Source of the DNA: an uncultured bacterium
Lineage (GTDB): Bacteria > Bacillota > Clostridia > Lachnospirales > Lachnospiraceae
Assembly: GCA_946061355.1 (NCBI GenBank)
Contig: CAMGRE010000100.1
Location: forward strand, 1-8,996
Reading direction: 5' to 3'
DNA length: 8,996 nucleotides
This document shows positions 1 to 6,663 of this stretch, one piece after another; position 1 is the first letter of the stretch; each line of letters starts with the position of its first letter. Both the position numbers and the translations under genes were made by a program. A model generated the notes under the pieces. That model was given only the letters and a program-made list of their open reading frames with translations. It had not been told where the DNA came from and searched no databases.

Positions 1-165
1 AATCTGGTGTTATACCGGAGAAGTGCGGGAACCCTGTCCTCCGACAAGCTGGAGGCGGTGAGGAGAATCTGGTATTTATACCGGAAAGTGGAGAATCTGG
101 GACTTCTGTACAGTGCGTACAATTTTGTGTTTTATGCGATTCGCGCCGTGCTTCGCAGAGTCTGA
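1..165 (+). CDS. C-terminal fragment of a probable family 2 glycosyltransferase (5' end outside window)
   Basis: An open frame runs from base 1 to a TGA at 163-165 and gives 54 residues ending YAIRAVLRRV. It has no start inside the window, so it is the tail of a gene that begins upstream. The fragment is basic and aromatic, with an amphipathic stretch (WYLYRKVENLGLLYSAYNF). Tails of this kind close many GT2 enzymes of Gram-positive capsule clusters, where they are thought to lie against the membrane. No catalytic motif is visible, so the family is inferred from tail composition and from its place directly before a priming phosphotransferase. The stop is 16 nt before the next start, which suggests the same transcript. 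It could also be the tail of another membrane-associated polysaccharide protein. Confidence 0.55.
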   Translation, partial: NLVLYRRSAGTLSSDKLEAVRRIWYLYRKVENLGLLYSAYNFVFYAIRAVLRRV

Positions 166-181
166 GGAGAGTTAGGGAAAA

Positions 182-1543
182 ATGAAAAAACTGGAAAGCT
201 ATAAAAGACTGATACTGATCGCCATGTCATCCATCTGTCTCGCGTTGCAGCTTGGAGTCTATGCGCTGTTCTGGTACGGATATTACAGCCAGAGGATGTA
301 CCTGAAATTCTATTTTAAGGGACATATCCTGATGCTGTTTGTTTATCTGGTGCTGCTGTTCTTTTTTTCGCAGATGTACGGCGGGATGAAGATCGGTTAT
401 CTGCGCGCCGGAGAAGTCATGTTTTCGCAGGCATTTTCCATCGTCTGCGTCAATGCGATCACATATCTTCAGATGTGTCTGATGGTCCGCGGTTTCCTTG
501 ATGTCAGACCGCTCTTTTATATGACTTTGGCACAGATGCTGGTGATCGTTCTGTGGACGTTTGCGGGATCGGGAATTTACCGGAGGATCTTTTCTCCCAG
601 GAACCTTTTACTGGTCCACGGAGACAGACCGGTGGAATATATTGTTGAGAAATTTGCTACCAGGAAGGATAAGTACCGGGTGGCAAACAGCGTTCACTTC
701 GATGTCGGGATCGAACAGATCTGCCGTGCCGTAGAAGAGAAGTATGACGCGGTGGTATTGTGGGATATTCCGGTGGATATCCGCAATAAGATCTACAAAT
801 TCTGTTTCGGAAAAGGGATCCGGGTGTATATCATGCCGAAGATTCCGGATATCCTGATCAAAGGAGCGGATCAGCTGCATCTGTTTGACACGCCGATTCT
901 GCTGACCAGGGAATATGTACTCAGTGTGGAGCAGCGCATGGCAAAGCGTATGATTGATTTGGTGTGCGCGCTGATCCTGTGTGTCATTTCATCGCCGATC
1001 GTGCTCGTCACGGCGATTGCGATCAAGCTGTATGACGGAGGACCGGTCCTGTATAAACAGGTGCGGTGTACCAGGGATATGAAGGAGTTCTATATCCTGA
1101 AATTCCGCAGCATGAAGGTGGATGCGGAGAAGGACGGTGTGGCGAGGCTTGCTTCCAAGAATGATGACAGGATCACGCCGATCGGAAAATTCATCCGTAT
1201 GGTACGCATTGATGAACTGCCTCAGCTGTTTAATATCCTGAAGGGTGAGATGACATTCATCGGACCCAGACCGGAGAGGCCGGAGATCATCAAACAGTAT
1301 CTGGAGGATATGCCGGAGTTCGTTTACCGGACCAAGGTGAAAGCAGGACTTGCAGGGTATGCCCAGGTATATGGCAAGTATAACACGACGCCTTATGACA
1401 AGCTGAAACTGGATCTGTTTTATATCGAGAACTATTCCGTATGGCTGGATATCAAGCTGATGCTTCTGACCTTAAAGATCCTGTTTAAGCCGGAGAGTAC
1501 GGAGGGCGTGGAAAGCTCCCAGACGACGGCGCTGAAGAAATAG
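182..1543 (+). CDS. Polyprenyl-phosphate sugar phosphotransferase (priming transferase, WcaJ/CpsE-like)
   Basis: This 453-residue protein should transfer a sugar 1-phosphate from a nucleotide sugar to undecaprenyl phosphate, the first step of repeat-unit assembly at the cytoplasmic membrane face. The N-terminal third has four hydrophobic segments (about residues 9-33, 46-63, 80-102, 110-130), then a soluble Rossmann-like region (about 138-222). The catalytic bacterial sugar transferase domain follows (about 252-436). It starts with a hydrophobic helix containing Ser271-Pro272, which matches the kinked re-entrant helix of this family. It then shows KFRSM (307-311), the Asp344-Glu345 pair in RIDELPQ that is the catalytic dyad in PglC-type enzymes, and FIGPRP (359-364). 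Length is normal for the large WcaJ-type subfamily. The ATG at 182 follows GAGGAGA and AGGGAAAA purine tracts. Which sugar it uses cannot be read from sequence. It is the first complete gene here and defines the cluster as lipid-linked polysaccharide synthesis. Confidence 0.95.
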   Translation: MKKLESYKRLILIAMSSICLALQLGVYALFWYGYYSQRMYLKFYFKGHILMLFVYLVLLFFFSQMYGGMKIGYLRAGEVMFSQAFSIVCVNAITYLQMCLMVRGFLDVRPLFYMTLAQMLVIVLWTFAGSGIYRRIFSPRNLLLVHGDRPVEYIVEKFATRKDKYRVANSVHFDVGIEQICRAVEEKYDAVVLWDIPVDIRNKIYKFCFGKGIRVYIMPKIPDILIKGADQLHLFDTPILLTREYVLSVEQRMAKRMIDLVCALILCVISSPIVLVTAIAIKLYDGGPVLYKQVRCTRDMKEFYILKFRSMKVDAEKDGVARLASKNDDRITPIGKFIRMVRIDELPQLFNILKGEMTFIGPRPERPEIIKQYLEDMPEFVYRTKVKAGLAGYAQVYGKYNTTPYDKLKLDLFYIENYSVWLDIKLMLLTLKILFKPESTEGVESSQTTALKK

Positions 1544-1555
1544 GGATGTGCATGG

Positions 1556-1575
1556 CGCCAGAGAGTGGCGTTTTT
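1556..1575 (+). terminator. Terminator-like hairpin with T5 tract between priming transferase and Wzz-like gene
   Basis: CGCCA (1556-1560) pairs with TGGCG (1566-1570) around a GAGAG loop, directly followed by five T residues (1571-1575). A stem of only 5 bp and a T5 tract is weak for an intrinsic terminator. It lies 13 nt after the stop of the priming transferase and 24 nt before the next ATG. It may act as a partial terminator that lowers expression of the downstream genes, or it may be without function. Confidence 0.4.
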
Positions 1576-1598
1576 AGAAATAGAGAAAAGGAAAGCGT

Positions 1599-2576
1599 AT
1601 GACAGAGAGAGAATGGAGAGACAGAGGCGCGGATCTTAAGCTGATGTCGCTTTTGCTGATCAAACGAATCTGGATCGTGATATTGGGAACCGCCCTGGGC
1701 GCAGCGGTCTGCGGTGGGATCTATTTCCTGTGTCATGTGGTGTATGCGCCGGCAAGGGAGTATGAGGCGGTGTCCAAGCTGTATCTCACCTTCGCAGCGG
1801 AGGATGACGGCGATGCCTATCAGTATTATAACGGATATACGTGGAATGATCTGATGGGAACAGAACCGATCCTTGACTATGCCATGGGGCAGCTGACAGA
1901 TGTGTCAGAACTTACGAGAGAAGAGGTAAAGAAAGCGGTGACGGCAGATATCCTGTCGGATATCCGGGTGCTCACAGTGACGGTCCGCACACATGACCAG
2001 GCGCTGACGGAGCGGATCATCCGTGCTGAGGAAGCGTCGCTTCTTCATTTTGCGGAAACGATGGTGGAGTTTGATCAGATCGAGGTGATCGACCACGGTG
2101 TCAGCTCCCTTGTGGTTGTGGAAAGTCAGACGAAGCGTGCGGTACTGCTTGGCGCGGCGCTGGGACTTTTTCTGACGCTGTTTGGAATGTGGATCTATGT
2201 GATACTCGATGATGCCGTTTATGTACCGGCGCAAGTTGAGGAGCGTTTCGGTTGTCCTGTCCTGGGCGTGGAGCTGCGGCGTGACAAAGGGTGGCGCAGG
2301 CAGGAGCTGGAAGCAAATGTGTCATACAGGGCAGGAAACAATCCTGTCTGGATGGATGTGAGTCTGACGGATGCGGATGTGCTGACGGACTACGATGCGC
2401 TTCGAAACAGTTCCGGCGTGATTCTGCGGATCCCTTACGGGAAGAAGACCGGAATGTTGACTGAGAGCCTGATCCGGGATCTTGAGATACAGGAATGCAA
2501 ACTTGCGGGAGCCGTGATCACAGATTGTGATGACAGATTGTTTCATGCCTATTACGCAGGCAGGAGGAAAGGATAA
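1599..2576 (+). CDS. Wzz/CapA-type chain-length and kinase-modulator protein with a degenerate C-terminal BY-kinase-like segment
   Basis: This 325-residue membrane protein has two transmembrane segments (about 22-46 and 181-203) framing a short extracellular domain of about 135 residues. That is the layout of Gram-positive Wzz-like proteins (CapA/YveK/CpsC type), which set polymer length and activate a separate tyrosine kinase. A YQYYNGYTWND segment (74-84) begins the outside domain. After the second membrane segment, VEERFGCPVLGVEL (213-226) matches the usual juxtamembrane strand of the family. The remaining 100 residues are odd. Residues 260-312, with YDALRNSSGVILRI, a GKKTG stretch and AGAVITD, follow the pattern of the C-terminal half of BY-kinases, but no Walker A, A' or B motif is present, so it should not bind ATP as a kinase. 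The start is supported by AAAAGGAA (1586-1593). A partner kinase is not in the window. Confidence 0.85.
   Translation: MTEREWRDRGADLKLMSLLLIKRIWIVILGTALGAAVCGGIYFLCHVVYAPAREYEAVSKLYLTFAAEDDGDAYQYYNGYTWNDLMGTEPILDYAMGQLTDVSELTREEVKKAVTADILSDIRVLTVTVRTHDQALTERIIRAEEASLLHFAETMVEFDQIEVIDHGVSSLVVVESQTKRAVLLGAALGLFLTLFGMWIYVILDDAVYVPAQVEERFGCPVLGVELRRDKGWRRQELEANVSYRAGNNPVWMDVSLTDADVLTDYDALRNSSGVILRIPYGKKTGMLTESLIRDLEIQECKLAGAVITDCDDRLFHAYYAGRRKG
2562..2567 (+). promoter_or_regulatory. Ribosome binding site for the downstream GT2 gene, located inside the Wzz-like gene
   Basis: AGGAGG at 2562-2567 lies within the last codons of the Wzz-like gene and 11 nt before the ATG at 2579. It fixes the start of the next gene. 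With only 2 nt between the stop at 2574-2576 and that ATG, it suggests translational coupling. Confidence 0.75.
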
Positions 2577-2578
2577 AC

Positions 2579-3361
2579 ATGACACTTGAACTGCTGGTAT
2601 CTGCGGTGAATGCGGATCCTTCCGGGCTGATTCAAAAGATGAATATCCATTCCGATGCGGTTCTGATCAACCAATGTGACCATGTGGGGTATGAGGAACT
2701 GCCCGTCGACGGTTGGAAGGTCAGAGTATGGTCTTTGCAGGAGAAAGGTGTCGGACTCAGCCGGAATAACGCTCTCCTTCGTGCAGAGGGCGACATCTGC
2801 CTGTTTTCCGATGAGGATATCGTGTATGATGATGATTATCGTCAGAAGGTACTGGCGGAATTCGCGTCCCATCCGGAAGCGGATATGTTGTTGTTTAACG
2901 TGGATGTGTGTGAAGCGAGGCGCACCTATCACACGGAGCGCTACGGCAGGGTGAGACAGTATAACTGCGGCAGGTATCCGGCGTACAGCTTTGCGCTCAA
3001 AACGGAACTGATGCACAAAAAGAATCTTACCTATTCACTTCTGTTTGGTGGCGGCGCAAAATACAGCAACGGCGAGGACAGTCTTTTTATCAGGGACTGT
3101 ATCAGAAGTGGCCTGAAGGTATACAGAACTCCGGTCACGATCGGCCACGAGGAGGAACGGGAATCCACCTGGTTTTCCGGTTATCATGAGAAGTTCTTTT
3201 TTGACAGAGGAGTGCTGTATGAGTTCCTGTATGGAAGCTTAGCAAAGCCGATCGCTCTTCAGTTCCTGATCAGACATCGGAAGACGATGTGCGGCGAGAT
3301 TCCGGTCGGACGGGCGTATGCGCTGATGTGTGAGGGATTGAAGGAAGCAAGGAAACGATAG
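2579..3361 (+). CDS. Family 2 (GT-A fold) glycosyltransferase
   Basis: This 260-residue cytoplasmic protein has no membrane segment. Its centre shows the GT-A nucleotide-sugar pattern: GVGLSRNNALLRAEGDI (57-73) followed by SDEDIVY (77-83), where Asp78-Glu79-Asp80 takes the place of the DXD metal site. A second acidic motif, NGEDSLF (164-170), fits the catalytic-base region found in many GT2 enzymes, and GHEEERESTW (189-198) follows it. The N-terminus departs from the textbook GT2 start: instead of a VSVIIPTYN strand it reads LELLVSAVN and then an INQCD strand (30-34), a variant of GT2 that I associate with Firmicutes capsule clusters. It would add one sugar to the lipid-linked repeat unit; donor and acceptor are unknown. 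It starts 2 nt after the Wzz-like gene and ends 12 nt before the polymerase gene, so it belongs to the same operon. Confidence 0.85.
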   Translation: MTLELLVSAVNADPSGLIQKMNIHSDAVLINQCDHVGYEELPVDGWKVRVWSLQEKGVGLSRNNALLRAEGDICLFSDEDIVYDDDYRQKVLAEFASHPEADMLLFNVDVCEARRTYHTERYGRVRQYNCGRYPAYSFALKTELMHKKNLTYSLLFGGGAKYSNGEDSLFIRDCIRSGLKVYRTPVTIGHEEERESTWFSGYHEKFFFDRGVLYEFLYGSLAKPIALQFLIRHRKTMCGEIPVGRAYALMCEGLKEARKR

Positions 3362-3373
3362 ACAGGGAATACA

Positions 3374-4498
3374 ATGGCGGTTTATATCATATTGACGGCA
3401 CTGACGGTCGCGATGGCGTGTCTGGTGCAAAAGCCCGTCTGCGGCGGGAAGAATACGGATGACGATAAGAAGCGTATGGGGATCGTCAGAACACGGTTTA
3501 CCAGAGGACAGCTCTGTAATGTTGTGTGTCTGACAGGAATTTTTACGCTTCTTTTTGCAGTATCCGCATGCCGTTATCAGGTGGGAAACGATTACACGCG
3601 ATATGAGGAATTCTTCCATCTGATTCCGTTAAAGCAGGTGGTTCCTACAGAGTTTGGTTTTAATCAGATCGTTCTTTTTATGCAGTTTCTGTTCGGGATC
3701 AATACGAAGCTTACGATATTTGCACTGTTCGCTTTTGTGACGGTTTTCTTTATGGTGAAGGCAGTCTATGACCAGAGTGAGAACTTTCTTTTTTCGTTCT
3801 TTCTGTTTATGACGCTGAGCTATTATTTCCAGAGCCTGAACACGGTGCGCTATTATCTGGCATGGGCTGTGGCAGTGTTCTCCATGAAATATGTGCTGAA
3901 GAAACAGTATGGGAGATTTATCCTGCTGATCCTGTTTACTGCCACGATACACAAGTCGGTGCTTCTGGTGATACCGGTGTATCTTCTGGCGAACCTCAAA
4001 TGGAAACGCTGGCAGTTATTCCTGCTTGCAGCGGTATCGGCGAGCGGGATTTTTCTCAAGGATCTGTATCTGAAGGCGGTCGTGCTGCTGTATCCAAGCT
4101 ATGAGAATACCTCGTATCTGGACGGCGGAACATCGGTGATCAATATTGTGCGTATTATCGGGGTGCTCCTGTTTACTCTGATCTACTACAGGCAGGCGGT
4201 CGCACAGGATGAGCAGAATCGCTTTTATTTTCATCTAAATATTTTTGCGCTGCTCTTATACTTGTGTGGTTCTTTTATTCCCGAGATCTCCAGAGTGGGA
4301 TACTATATGACGGCAGGACACATTTTCCTGCTGCCGTCCGTGATCGCTAAGATAGAGGATCAGAAGCAGCGGCGTTTCTGGACGGTGGTGATCGTGTTGG
4401 CGGCAGTGCTCTATTTCGGAATCTTTCTGATCAAGGCGCAGGATTTGCTCGTGCGGATCGTGCCCTATCATACGTGGATATTTGACTATGCGGCATAA
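3374..4498 (+). CDS. EpsG-family polysaccharide polymerase (Wzy-like), multi-pass membrane protein
   Basis: This 374-residue, very hydrophobic protein has about nine or ten predicted membrane segments, for example near residues 2-17, 48-65, 96-110, 113-130, 138-152, 160-175, 181-207, 213-240, 256-271, 286-302 and 335-353. Signature positions of the EpsG family are visible: CRYQVGNDYTRYEEFF (66-81) after the second helix, LNTVRYYLA (155-163), TIHKSVLL (191-198) with its buried histidine, and SRVGYYM (306-312) near the end. EpsG proteins are thought to join lipid-linked repeat units on the outer face of the membrane, the task of Wzy in classical systems. A place between glycosyltransferases and after a Wzz-like gene fits that role. 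The start at 3374 follows ACAGGGA (3362-3368). The bond it forms cannot be predicted. Confidence 0.9.
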   Translation: MAVYIILTALTVAMACLVQKPVCGGKNTDDDKKRMGIVRTRFTRGQLCNVVCLTGIFTLLFAVSACRYQVGNDYTRYEEFFHLIPLKQVVPTEFGFNQIVLFMQFLFGINTKLTIFALFAFVTVFFMVKAVYDQSENFLFSFFLFMTLSYYFQSLNTVRYYLAWAVAVFSMKYVLKKQYGRFILLILFTATIHKSVLLVIPVYLLANLKWKRWQLFLLAAVSASGIFLKDLYLKAVVLLYPSYENTSYLDGGTSVINIVRIIGVLLFTLIYYRQAVAQDEQNRFYFHLNIFALLLYLCGSFIPEISRVGYYMTAGHIFLLPSVIAKIEDQKQRRFWTVVIVLAAVLYFGIFLIKAQDLLVRIVPYHTWIFDYAA

Positions 4499-4546
4499 CT
4501 GGGAAGGCGTTTGGCAGTTATCGTGCGGCAAAATAGCGGGAAGGCG
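4489..4546 (+). repeat. Imperfect direct repeat spanning the end of the polymerase gene
   Basis: Copy one (4489-4509) begins TGCGGCA and ends GGGAAGGCG. Copy two (4524-4546) begins and ends with the same 7-mer and 9-mer, with a different 5 to 7 nt between them. The first copy contains the last codons and the TAA stop of the polymerase gene; the second is wholly intergenic. The layout suggests a small local duplication after the stop that then diverged, though two short matches in a small gap could arise by chance. Confidence 0.5.
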
Positions 4547-4556
4547 ATAATCCCGC
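4536..4556 (+). other. Intergenic hairpin upstream of the WcaE-like GT2 gene
   Basis: GCGGGA (4536-4541) pairs perfectly with TCCCGC (4551-4556) around a 9-nt loop. No T tract follows, so it is not a typical intrinsic terminator. The loop contains CGATAA (4545-4550), which can pair with TTATCG at 4518-4523 to give a pseudoknot or a competing fold. The hairpin ends 8 nt before the AGAGGAT ribosome binding site, so it may protect the mRNA or tune initiation. Confidence 0.35.
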
Positions 4557-4576
4557 AGCAATAAAGAGGATAGCAG

Positions 4577-5383
4577 ATGAAGACAATCCGGTTCAGCATC
4601 ATTGTAGTCTGCCTGAATGCAGGCGATAAGCTTAGTAAGACGGTGGAGAGCATTCTCACACAGACATATCAGAACATTGAGATTATCGTGAAGGACGGCA
4701 TGTCCACGGACGGGTCGGTGGAGAGACTTCCGGAGGATCCGCGCATCCGTATTCTTCGTCAGAAGGATACGGGAATTTATGATGCCATGAATCAGGGGAT
4801 CGGTATGGCGGAGGGCGATTATCTGCTCTTTTTAAACTGCGGCGATTATTTCCATGACCATAAAGTGTTGGAAAAGGTCAATGCCTGGATTGCTACGGAT
4901 AAATATGCTTCTGAAATATATTACGGCGATATTTTCAATAGACTGAACGGGGCGAGGATCGCATCGAACCCCGTGATCAATGATTTTGCATGTTACCGTA
5001 ACGTTCCCTGTCATCAGGCGTGTTTCTATTCCGGGGAACTGATGAAGAAGCGACAGTATCGTCCGGAATACAGAGTGCGTGCTGATTATGAGCATTTTCT
5101 GTGGAGCTATTTTCAGGGCGGGGTACAGCCTGTCTATATGGATATCTGTATCTGTTCCTATGAGGGCGGCGGGTATTCGGAGACGGCAGAGAATCGCAAA
5201 CGTTCCGAGCGGGAGCGCCGTGAGATCATGGATCAGTATATGACGAAGGCGCAGATTAAGAAGTATGACCTGCTCATGAAGGTTTCGATGGCGTCCCTTC
5301 GGACCAAAATCGCGGAGAATCCCCGTCTGTCCGGGGCTTATAACAAGCTCAAGGAAATGGTGTATCGAGGAAAGAAGAAATGA
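4577..5383 (+). CDS. Family 2 glycosyltransferase, WcaE-like
   Basis: This 268-residue soluble GT-A enzyme should add a sugar to the growing repeat unit. The N-terminal strand FSIIVVCLNAGDKLSKTVES (6-25) and the KDGMSTDGS turn (39-47) form the nucleotide-binding half. GIYDAMNQGI (66-75) and GDYLLFLNCGDYF (80-92) follow. The Asn-Cys-Gly-Asp at 87-90 replaces the canonical DXD, a feature of the WcaE-like branch, which commonly has LNSGD here. Later motifs are PCHQACFY (144-151), RADYEHFLW (168-176) and GGGYS (197-201). The last 60 residues are basic and probably helical, a likely membrane-contact tail. The start at 4577 is set by AGAGGAT (4565-4571). Its stop overlaps the next gene by 4 nt (ATGA), so both are translated from one message. 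Donor sugar is unknown. Confidence 0.9.
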   Translation: MKTIRFSIIVVCLNAGDKLSKTVESILTQTYQNIEIIVKDGMSTDGSVERLPEDPRIRILRQKDTGIYDAMNQGIGMAEGDYLLFLNCGDYFHDHKVLEKVNAWIATDKYASEIYYGDIFNRLNGARIASNPVINDFACYRNVPCHQACFYSGELMKKRQYRPEYRVRADYEHFLWSYFQGGVQPVYMDICICSYEGGGYSETAENRKRSERERREIMDQYMTKAQIKKYDLLMKVSMASLRTKIAENPRLSGAYNKLKEMVYRGKKK

Positions 5384-6663
5384 GAGTACTTTGGCTGTGT
5401 AATATTATGCTGCCGGTGATCGCACAGGCGCTTGGACGGGAGTCGAGCAACAAAGAGGGCTGGCTTGCCGGACTGTCAGACAGGATCCTGGCAGAGAGCC
5501 GGAATAATGAGATTGAGCTGGGAGTCTGCTTTCCTGTGGCAGCGGATGAGAAAACTCTTCGAGGGAAAGTGCAGACCATTTCGTACTATGGATTTCCAGA
5601 GGATACGGTGCATCCGGAACGGTATGATTCTCATCTGGAACAGGATCTGCAGGAGATCCTTGAGGATTTTAAACCTGATGTGGTTCACTGTTTCGGTACG
5701 GAGTATCCGCATACACTTGCCATGACCAGGGCGTGGAACCGTCCGGAGAGGACACTCATCGGGATACAGGGGCTGTGCTTCGTCTATGCGGATCATTATA
5801 TGGCGGATCTGCCGCTTTCCGTACAGAACGGGCGTACCTTCCGGGATGTTGTCAAGTGTGATGATCTGCGTAAACAGCAGCAGAAATTCCGGGAGAGGGG
5901 CGCTTATGAGAAAGAGGCGCTGGAGAATACGCTGCATGTGACGGGCAGGACGCGGTGGGATCAATACTGGACGAACGAAGTCAATCCCGATGCGCGGTAC
6001 CATTTTATGAATGAGACGCTGCGCGCCAATTTCTATGGGAAAAAATGGGAATTGGAGAAGTGCCGTCGTCACAGTATTTTCTTAAGCCAGGGAAATTATC
6101 CGATCAAAGGGCTTCACTATATGCTGGGAGCAATGCCGGAGATCCTGAAACAGTATCCGGATGCGCATGTTTACGTGGCGGGGGATGAGATCACCCGCTT
6201 TGGAACGCTCAGGGAAAAGATTAAGATATCGGGTTACGGAGCTTATCTGCGCAGACTGATCGGCAGGAATCATCTGTCGGATCATGTCACCTTCCTCGGC
6301 AGACTGAATGCGGAGCAGATGCTCGCGCAGTATCTGCAGAGCAATGTGTTTGTCTCACCCTCTTCCATTGAGAATTCCCCGAATTCTGTCGGGGAGGCGA
6401 TGTTACTCGGCATGCCGGTGATCAGCTCCGACGTGGGCGGCGTCCGGGATATGTTGGAGGACGGCGGGGAAGGGTGGCTCTATGACACTTCCGATGTGGA
6501 CAGGCTTGCGGGACTCGTCTGTCACGTGTTTGCACAGGAGAATGAGAGCGAGGTCATGGGAGTGGCTGCCGCGGCGGCGGCTCATGCGGGGCGTACGCAT
6601 GATCCCGATGTGAATTACACCCGTCTCATGGAGATTTATCATGAAATTAACGTTTGTGTCTAA
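5380..6663 (+). CDS. GT4-family (GT-B fold) glycosyltransferase
   Basis: This 427-residue enzyme has the two-domain GT-B fold. The N-terminal half starts MRVLWLCNIMLP and carries DVVHCFGTEYPHT (100-112), then VTGRTRWDQ (187-195), NETLR (211-215) and Trp223, a set typical of one acceptor-domain subtype of GT4 in gut bacteria. The C-terminal donor domain shows SQGNYPIKGLHYML (236-249), HVYVAGDE (263-270), VTFLGRL (303-309) and the EX7E pattern with Glu331 and Glu339 in SSIENSPNSVGEAM, followed by GMPVISSDVGGVRDML. EX7E is the nucleotide-sugar contact of retaining GT4 enzymes. The product is expected to be an alpha-linked sugar, but the donor is not predictable. The ATG at 5380 overlaps the preceding stop, and CGAGGAAA (5366-5373) is its ribosome binding site. 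A run of six alanines (396-401) near the end is a small oddity. The gene ends inside the next one. Confidence 0.93.
   Translation: MRVLWLCNIMLPVIAQALGRESSNKEGWLAGLSDRILAESRNNEIELGVCFPVAADEKTLRGKVQTISYYGFPEDTVHPERYDSHLEQDLQEILEDFKPDVVHCFGTEYPHTLAMTRAWNRPERTLIGIQGLCFVYADHYMADLPLSVQNGRTFRDVVKCDDLRKQQQKFRERGAYEKEALENTLHVTGRTRWDQYWTNEVNPDARYHFMNETLRANFYGKKWELEKCRRHSIFLSQGNYPIKGLHYMLGAMPEILKQYPDAHVYVAGDEITRFGTLREKIKISGYGAYLRRLIGRNHLSDHVTFLGRLNAEQMLAQYLQSNVFVSPSSIENSPNSVGEAMLLGMPVISSDVGGVRDMLEDGGEGWLYDTSDVDRLAGLVCHVFAQENESEVMGVAAAAAAHAGRTHDPDVNYTRLMEIYHEINVCV
6630..6633 (+). promoter_or_regulatory. Ribosome binding site inside the upstream GT4 gene
   Basis: GGAG at 6630-6633 (in ATGGAGAT) is 7 nt before the ATG at 6641. 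It lies within the coding sequence of the upstream GT4 gene and supports the start that makes the two genes overlap by 23 nt. Confidence 0.6.

Noticed and set aside
362..368. Seven-T run in the priming transferase as a possible phase-variation tract
   Set aside because: Seven bases is short for slipped-strand switching, and the run encodes Phe codons within a normal membrane helix.
2552..3016. Minus-strand open frame of 154 codons across the Wzz/GT2 junction
   Set aside because: It crosses the junction of two well-supported + strand genes and shows no family features, so it is a shadow.
5476..6072. Long minus-strand open frame of 198 codons opposite the first GT4 gene
   Set aside because: It lies wholly opposite a gene with clear GT4 motifs, its translation shows no recognisable domain and it has no good ribosome binding site. 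It is an antisense shadow of codon use.
6565..6582. Run of six alanine codons in the first GT4 as a possible repeat expansion
   Set aside because: The codons are mixed (GCT, GCC, GCG) and the run lies in a plausible C-terminal helix, so it is ordinary low complexity.
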